From contig OU342804.1 of NCBI GenBank assembly GCA_910591455.2, positions 31,257,421 to 31,321,420 on the forward strand: 64,000 bases of DNA, given 5' to 3'. Shown piece after piece: positions 57,462 to 64,000 of this stretch (position 1 is its first letter; each line of letters opens with the position of its first letter). The stretch comes from Pholis gunnellus (lineage: Eukaryota > Chordata > Actinopteri > Perciformes > Pholidae). The notes under the pieces are model-generated. The model saw only the letters and a program-made list of their open reading frames with translations. It ran no database searches and had not been told where the DNA came from. Made by a program: the position numbers and the translations under genes.

Positions 57462-59717
57462 TAGTGTGGCGCACAGCCTGGCACAATGCTGAACAGATGT
57501 AAATCCAACAAGCCTGACATTCCCGCCAAACTGACCCCTAGAGTGAGCCTTCCCACCCCCAACACACACAAGCACACACACAGCTCATGTACACACTCAC
57601 CCACCTCCTTCCCGCCAATATCTATCATAGCCTCAACACACACACACACACACACACACAATCCCTGAGCGTGTGCTACATGTCCAGCCCCACGTCACAC
57701 TCCCCTCCTTAGTATAATGGGAGGTTAGGGACACACAGTGGCCTTGTGTCAGGCACATGGCAGACCATTATGTGTGTGTGTGTTTGAATCATCAGGCAGG
57801 TGCTTCTTTTGTCTCTGAGACAGTAGCGCTCATCCAGACAATAGTCCAGAATGGACAGTTGCCGTATACACAATATCATGGCCCATCAGCCCTGTGGCCC
57901 GCGGTTTGCTGCCTTGTCACGTTGTAAAAGAGGGGGTCAAAGACTTCTCAATTGACAGACAGACAGGCTGGCAGACTGGCAGACAGGATGGCTGGCAAAC
58001 AGGCTTTTGAGAGGTGGACTAGTCCATGCATTTGTAATTGAATAGGATATGATCTGATACTCTAGCTAATGGATGGTAGTGCACTTGGCTTCGTTTGCTG
58101 GAGGAGCACCAGTTACGTATGTTGAACAGAAGTAATCCAAAAGAAGCAACAAATAAGCATTATGAATTGATTTTCAACCAATGTATTTATTGGAAAAGAT
58201 GCTGACAGAATGCAGAATGAATTATAATGTGTTATTGAATTAGCAATATAGAAAGAGCAGAGGCGTAGTAATTATTGCTAAGGGTATGCTTGGCAATGAC
58301 TTCAACACACAGATATGGAATCTGGGAGATGTACTGATGGGAGTTGCTGACATAAAACCAGAAGGAAATGGCACAGAAATAGCATTTGTATCTGTATGTG
58401 CACCAGATGTATTTGATGCTGAGTTGTATCACTAATTAACTATCTAATACTCCGATCATCTGAATTCCCTCAATAGGTTTATTTTAATGCCGTCTGCCTA
58501 GACTCCTTGGAAAGAACTAAATGACTGAGTCCAGAGAGCAATCCCTTGCATTACCAAAAGGGGAAGGATGTTGCTCAGTGGACTTCCTACCCCTCTGTAA
58601 GATCGTTACTGGTATTTCTTCATGATACCAACTTTCTCATTTCAACTAAATTCTGATTGAATTTCATCATGCATCATTCCTGTGATTTGAGACACGTCAT
58701 TAGGAATCAGTAGTCACACAATCAGGTTGGTGAGAAACCTGGAAAAACACTATCAGGCCCCAGGCTTTCTGGCTCCATCAATATGATTAAACCCAACTTT
58801 AATTGGGAAGTTGGACCATGTGATCACATCATCAACTGAAATAAAAGGTCTGAAGTTGAAGAACACAGAGCTAACAGAGCTAATTGGTAGTCTCTCGTAT
58901 TTCTGTGTTGTAATCATTACTTTAAGTGATGAAAATAAAAATCTCGGGAAGTCAATGGGTCTGCACTAAACCAACTAATCTATATAAATCATGCTGCTGA
59001 GATTGTTCAAAAACCAAACCCAATTTTTCATCCTTTGTTCCACCCTCTTTATTCACCACTGTGTCTGTTGACCATAGCAAAACATGTCTGACCACCTGTT
59101 GCCCAAATCGCCGGCATGTGTCCAGCCTGTGGTCACCACTGCAGAGCAATATGGATCCACGAAAAAAAGTAAGAGGGATTTTGTCCCCCTCATCGCCATG
59201 TGTTCTCACGCCATCCTCCTCTTCCCACACACCTCCCTGATCTCATTGCATACACTTAATCAACTTCCTTGTGTGTGTGTGTGTGTTTGTGTCCTGAAGC
59301 GTGGCCATCACGAAGTGGTGACCACTGCTCACCAGGAGGCCGCTATCGTCTTGCTGAGCTGACCTGCTTCTCAACTCATTAGTAACATCCATGCACACAC
59401 AAATGCTTTCAATTACACATTTCACAGCTGCACCAACGCTACTGGTCATTAAAAATGAAGCTGCATATATCTAGCAGTGGCTACCTGAGTGAGGTGTGAT
59501 CTTATTGTGGACAGTTGACAGTGAATGACATGAATTAGTTGTCTATGCCCAGAGTTCGGTCTGCCATGTGCAGGTTAATCCCCTCAGAATGCTGAGGTCA
59601 GATCATCTGACAGGATCTGATGACAGATTTCACCCCTCTTTCACTGTGGCCTTTCGGAGCATCTATTAACACTTGTGTTTTTAGACTAGGTCAGACGCCA
59701 TGTCATACAACTAGTTA
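54421..59717. other. No recognised gene
   Basis: About 5.3 kb of unassigned DNA. 55545-55575 is a short SINE fragment (GGTGCCCTTGAGCAAGACCC), followed by a 20-bp tandem duplication (GCTTGAAGCGAGCTGCAGCT and its variant, 55580-55621). (GT)n at 57417-57455 and (CA)n at 57635-57661. Confidence 0.4.
57417..57455 (+). repeat. (GT)n microsatellite
   Basis: About 19 GT units; a (CA)n of 13 units follows at 57635-57661. Confidence 0.95.
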
Positions 59718-59725
59718 GTTTCAAG

Positions 59726-60460
59726 TAGTGCTGGGCGGTATACCGGTTTTAATTTCCCGTATGATATACATTTTTCACACACCGTCATACTGGTGCAAAG
59801 CCAAAACAACTGCTGTACATTTATAAAATTACACCGCCGAACGGCATGCTGGGTACAGCTCGCTAGCTAGCCCGGTAGCACAACAGTCTACTAACAGCTG
59901 GGAGAGGCTCCGTCGCTACAGTAACGTTACATTAAAGAACAGAAAAGAGCGATGCAGGATGAACAAAGACAGACCAGAGATGCACCGATAGAGTCTGTGA
60001 CCCAAGAGAGGAGCTGTCTCCACTGTTTGGAAGTGTTTTGGTTTTAAAAAGTCCGACATCCAAAAGACTATATATTGCAAAGTGTGTCGAGCCACTGTTG
60101 TTGATGCTGGTGGTAACACGAGCAACTTTCTCCATCACCTCAGCAGAAAACATGTGTTTGAATAGCAAGAGTGTGATTACGGTCAGCAACCGGTAACGTT
60201 AACACAAGTGAAACAGTGAAGCCAAAGGGTCAGACATCGCTTGAAGAGGCATTTGCTTGAAGCACTGCATATGACAAGAAAAGCAAGCGGTGGAGCGACA
60301 TTACGAATGCAATAACGATCCACTTCTGCAAGGACATGGTCCCGCTACAGACTTTCGAGAAAGACGAGCTCAGAGCAATGATTAAAACACTGGATTCAAG
60401 GTACGTCCTACCGGGGCGAAAATACTACTACCAAATTTTTGGTCATACCGCCCAGCACTA
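59726..60460 (+). mobile_element. hAT element, 735 bp, with perfect target duplication and BED-finger remnant
   Basis: Ends TAGTGCTGGGCGGTAT (59726-59741) and ATACCGCCCAGCACTA (60445-60460), a 16-bp perfect inverted repeat. The 8-bp duplication GTTTCAAG flanks it (59718-59725 and 60461-60468). Inside is a BED zinc-finger remnant (YCKVCRATVVDAGGNTSNFL, then HHLSRKH, about 60070-60160) ending at a TAG, and a later transposase piece (FCKDMVPLQTFEKDELRAMI, about 60310-60380). An internally deleted ZBED-type hAT. Confidence 0.9.
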
Positions 60461-61335
60461 GTTTCAAGCATACTGAATCATTGATGCCTGATTGCTGAAT
60501 TTTGCATTAACGTTTTCTTAAGCATCTAAAGTAATCCAGTGACTGTTGTCTGTTGCTCCATGGTTACAGGACCTACTGGTAGAATGTATCAACTTCTGGC
60601 TCAGGTGTAATGGTGCAACGGTTCGCATGATACCCTGTTTTTCATTTTTTTCAAACTTAAGGTAAGGTTGAGGAAAAGATTGTGGTTTGGGTCCAAAGAG
60701 TTGTTTGTTATGTAAAATAACTATGTTTGTTTCATAACTTACGTTTGTGGCGTTAGTATGTAAGTTACATAACAAAAGAGAACTAAGTCAACATTGACTC
60801 TGCCTTTCATGGGACAAGAACTGCGGCCTCCTGGCTGAAAGTCCTGTGTTGGACCTATAATGATATCCTTGCTGCTGCGTAAAGCTTTTCTAAAATTCAC
60901 AGTTTATCCTGTCTCATTCAGTGTTGTACCCCCACTAACACACTGTAACGACCACTACCTGGGTGTCTATATAGTGACATCACTCTTCCACCTATGTGAG
61001 TCAGAGTTTACATTTGTAATGGGAAGACGCAGGTCGGAGCTGTTGTACCTAGTTTTGCAATATTAGTCTCTTTTTGCCTGCTGAAACCGAGACCTGTATC
61101 GCTTAACGTCTGCCCTGAATAAGACTACAGCTGAGGGACAAAGATTTTGTCTGGTGGTCATCCCTTCCACTCTAAAGACTCCCCGGAGATCCACCGCATC
61201 TCTACAACACACACGGACCACTAGGCATATGCTTCTAAAGGCACCTGATGGACAGATTGAGGACACACAAATACACTCTTATTGTACATGCACAATGATA
61301 AAGGGTTAATTGGTAATGGTCAAGCAGGGGGCACA

Positions 61336-61337
<2 letters not shown>
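60461..61337. other. Mostly unassigned; reversed partial repeat at 60650-60860
   Basis: Read on the - strand, 60860-60650 shows CTTTCAGCCAGGAGGC and AATCTTTTCCTCAACCTTAC, related to the family at 49.0 and 52.8 kb. Confidence 0.4.

Positions 61338-61417
<80 letters not shown>
61338..61417 (+). repeat. (GT)n microsatellite, 80 bp
   Basis: The longest pure dinucleotide run in the window, followed by GAGAGA repeats. Confidence 0.95.
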
Positions 61418-61419
<2 letters not shown>

Positions 61420-62529
61420 TCTGTGTGTGAGTGAGAGAGAAAGAGAGAGAGACCTCTTTTGAATATTTGTTTGAATGCTAACTTCCTCAAGTGGTTATTT
61501 TAAAGTGAGGACTTTGTGGTTGAAGTTAGAGCAACGAGCAGCTTCATCGAGGCGTTGGGTGCAGTCGGAGCAGCAGGCTCATGGCCGGCAGATGGCGGGC
61601 AGACTGAACATTGTAAGTGTGCACGTATTCATAAGCGAGTCATGCTTCAGCTACATGCTGCTCAGTCACACACACCAAATGGGATGCAGCTCAATTAGCT
61701 GGAGGGAAACAGTGTGTGAAACCAGCCATGAACATCAGAGTCATCAGCCATGTGGTCAGCAGTTCAGCTCCATGCTCATATGCAAACATTGCATATTCAC
61801 TTGGAGAAGTTCAGTTTTGACTGACTGTGTGTGCAGATCTAGTTACATGTGTGTAGTGACGGGACGCTGATGCTGTGTTCAACAGTCTGCTTCAAACAAA
61901 CAAGTTGCATGAAGTGACCACCTCAGACCACCTCCTAAAGCAAAAGTGTTTATAGCTGTTTTGAATGGCCACACTGGAATGCAAGTCAAACTGTGCTATA
62001 CTGCAATTATTACGGACATGTTTGTTTTAGTGTGTGTTTGTGTATATTTAGTCAAATTGTCTCCGTTAAAAGTATGCTGAATGATCTATGATCGGCTCTT
62101 GTTTGTAATGTACCCATGGGTGAACAGAACACTATCAATGGATTACTTTAAAACTGAAGAAAACATGAAGATGTTGAAGAACATGAAGTTCTGCAGCGGC
62201 ATTTTTTCATGATTTTAAAGTTGATCTATAGACGTTTATTGTGGATCAGAGATAATGATATCCTCAGGAACGTTTCATGTCTGTGTTCACATTTCACTAA
62301 GTTATGAGTGAAGATTTTTGACTCAAATTCCCATCCTGCAGTATTTAATCCTTTACCTCTACTCTCCAGGAGGCCTGGGAAGACTTTTGTCCATCTCTTT
62401 TGTCTTAGTCCTTCCGAATGTCCATGTCTATTAAAGACCATATCCTGTATTTACCCATGGTTAAAATGAAGAGTTAAATTACCAAAGAGCAGAGAGAGTG
62501 AAAGCTGATGATGATTTCAAAATGTGTAG
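61418..62529. other. No recognised gene
   Basis: Unassigned DNA after the microsatellite. Confidence 0.4.
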
Positions 62530-62537
62530 CTCTAGCC

Positions 62538-63210
62538 CAGGGGTCGGCAACCTTTACCATCCAAAGAGCCATTTTGTCTTATTTTTCACCAAATAAAATG
62601 TGTCTGGAGCCGCAGAAGCTATTTGATATCACACCTTATAAGGTTTTGTATATAGTTATATTATATATACGAAAACTATAGTTTGTTGTATTTGTGAAAT
62701 TATAGAACAAGAATAAAGACAATTCTTGACATTTTATTGCTACCTGTTTTGGATTTATCCATTGATAGTTTACCGAGGGTTAATGTTGTGCCAATACTTT
62801 ATGATAATAATAAAATAATAAACACGGGGCTCTGTAATCTGCACCAAGACGGCAGCAACTTTATTCACTTCTCCCACACTTCACCAGAACCTTTTTTTCT
62901 CTTTCCGTCTCATCCTCCACAATAAAAGCCCCAAACACAGACACAGGAACTCTGCTTCCTACAGAGCTCTTAACGTGCTCAACATAATAGCTTACAATAG
63001 TTTACCGAGGGCGGAGGTCTGCAAACCATATATGATTAGCCAACTGCAGGGAAAGGCGCTTGACAGCGACGTAATAGGATGTGGCGCACACTTTAGTTGA
63101 CAAACTATTAAATTATTTTTGGCGGCGTGTCCAGCAACGTTATCAGGGAGCCGCAACAGAGGGGCTGAAGAGCCACATGCGGCTCCAGAGCCGCGGGTTG
63201 CCGACCCCTG
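62538..63210. mobile_element. Non-autonomous hAT element, 673 bp
   Basis: Ends CAGGGGTCGGCAACC (62538-62552) and GGTTGCCGACCCCTG (63196-63210), a perfect 15-bp inverted repeat. 8-bp duplication CTCTAGCC (62530-62537 and 63211-63218). No transposase sequence recognised. Both ends carry AGAGCC-rich subterminal sequence (AAAGAGCCATTTTG; GCGGCTCCAGAGCCGCGGG), as does the hAT at 35.3 kb. Confidence 0.92.
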
Positions 63211-63218
63211 CTCTAGCC

Positions 63219-63710
63219 ATTACTGCTCAGCCAAGCAGCTTGCCAACAGCTCAAGATTCCCTTATTCTTCTTTAATCGTTCATTCTCCAGTTTATTAGGC
63301 ACACCTGTTGAATTACATGTTGTGCTTGTTGGTCCTGCCCTGCCCATCCACACATTTTAAAGGAACTTTGACATGATTGATAGATGAGATACACTGCTTT
63401 AGGCCACAATTACCCGGAATCCAATTCTGTTCATCCTTATGAAAAAGTTATGCATCCCCAAAAAGGGACTTTGGGCCACATCTTCACCATTGTCATACAA
63501 TATTTTACCATATGGCCCACTGTGTGGATTACAGCTTGGCATTAATAGTTGATCTTTTTACTTTGGAACCACTTTGACAAAACAGGCTGCAGTATTTTCT
63601 TTTTTTTTGGAAAGGTACCAAATATTCCCTACCAAAACCCAAAGCTCATCATGCGTCACAACAGAAACGATGGTTCGTTTCAAACTATTTTTATTTTGCT
63701 TGCATGACAG
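63219..63710. other. No recognised gene
   Basis: Unassigned DNA. Confidence 0.4.
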
Positions 63711-63855
63711 TGTGTGTGTGTGTGTGTGTGTCTCTGTGTCTGTGTTTGTGTGTGTGTGTGTGTCGACCAAACTCATGTCCATTGTTCCCCAGAATCTGTG
63801 CTGCTGCTGCCTTTGTCCACTGACACGACTGGCAACCAGCCATGTATTGTAGCAT

Positions 63856-63893
<38 letters not shown>
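63711..63893 (+). repeat. (GT)n and (CA)n microsatellites
   Basis: GT-rich 63711-63763 with interruptions and CA 63858-63893. As inverted complements they could pair in single strands. Confidence 0.95.
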
Positions 63894-63900
<7 letters not shown>

Positions 63901-64000
63901 GATGGATATACTAGACTATGCAGATGAGAATATGAAAATGACCTTGTTTAATTCCATGAACTGTCTTTTCTACTCATGTGGTCACTGTGTAATCAACCGT

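Overview
The window looks like repeat-rich nuclear DNA from a teleost fish, probably a percomorph. The signs are long (CA)n/(GT)n microsatellites, an L2-type LINE, tRNA-derived SINEs, hAT, Tc1/mariner and piggyBac-like DNA elements, a helentron (a Helitron carrying a LINE-type endonuclease), and GT-AG introns. I recognise no single-copy host gene. The assignment comes from repeat content only; no search was run.

1-11 kb: a nearly complete helentron-type locus on the + strand. Six short exons (129-1445), every intron in phase 0, read in frame into a long last exon (1636-5409). That exon encodes two herpesvirus-tegument-protease-like (C76-like) domains, two OTU domains and an 18-residue Lys-rich repeat tail. 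Each protease type is present as one copy with its visible catalytic residues and one that has lost a key residue. A TGATG stop/start overlap joins it to a second reading frame (5409-10655): zinc-binding/DUF6570 region, HUH Rep nuclease with a Y-x3-Y motif, PIF1 helicase and AP-type endonuclease. One in-frame TAA (8847-8849) cuts the helicase. An L2 3' end starts about 15 bp after the endonuclease stop.

11-32 kb: no intact gene. It holds several copies of a modular repeat family (about 11.88-13.73 kb +, 15.19-16.13 kb -, 18.48-19.06 kb -, 27.45-31.08 kb +), a 60-bp minisatellite, a TTAA-flanked piggyBac-like element, one or two exons of a SAM-domain-type multicopy fish gene, a fold-back palindrome and a CpG-rich tandem repeat. 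At 25.7-31.4 kb there is a readable three-level nest: the modular repeat lies in an LTR of a short LTR element, which lies in a SINE.

32-64 kb: mostly unrecognised noncoding DNA with mobile elements. There are three copies of a TTAA-flanked family, a LINE reverse transcriptase C-terminus, four hAT elements (three with perfect 8-bp target duplications and matching ends), a solo LTR, a Tc1/mariner remnant, two older interspersed families and many microsatellites.

Only the helentron genes form a functional set: Rep cuts and joins DNA, the helicase unwinds it, the endonuclease nicks DNA, and the protease protein is an accessory factor of unknown role. The premature stop suggests this copy is probably no longer autonomous.
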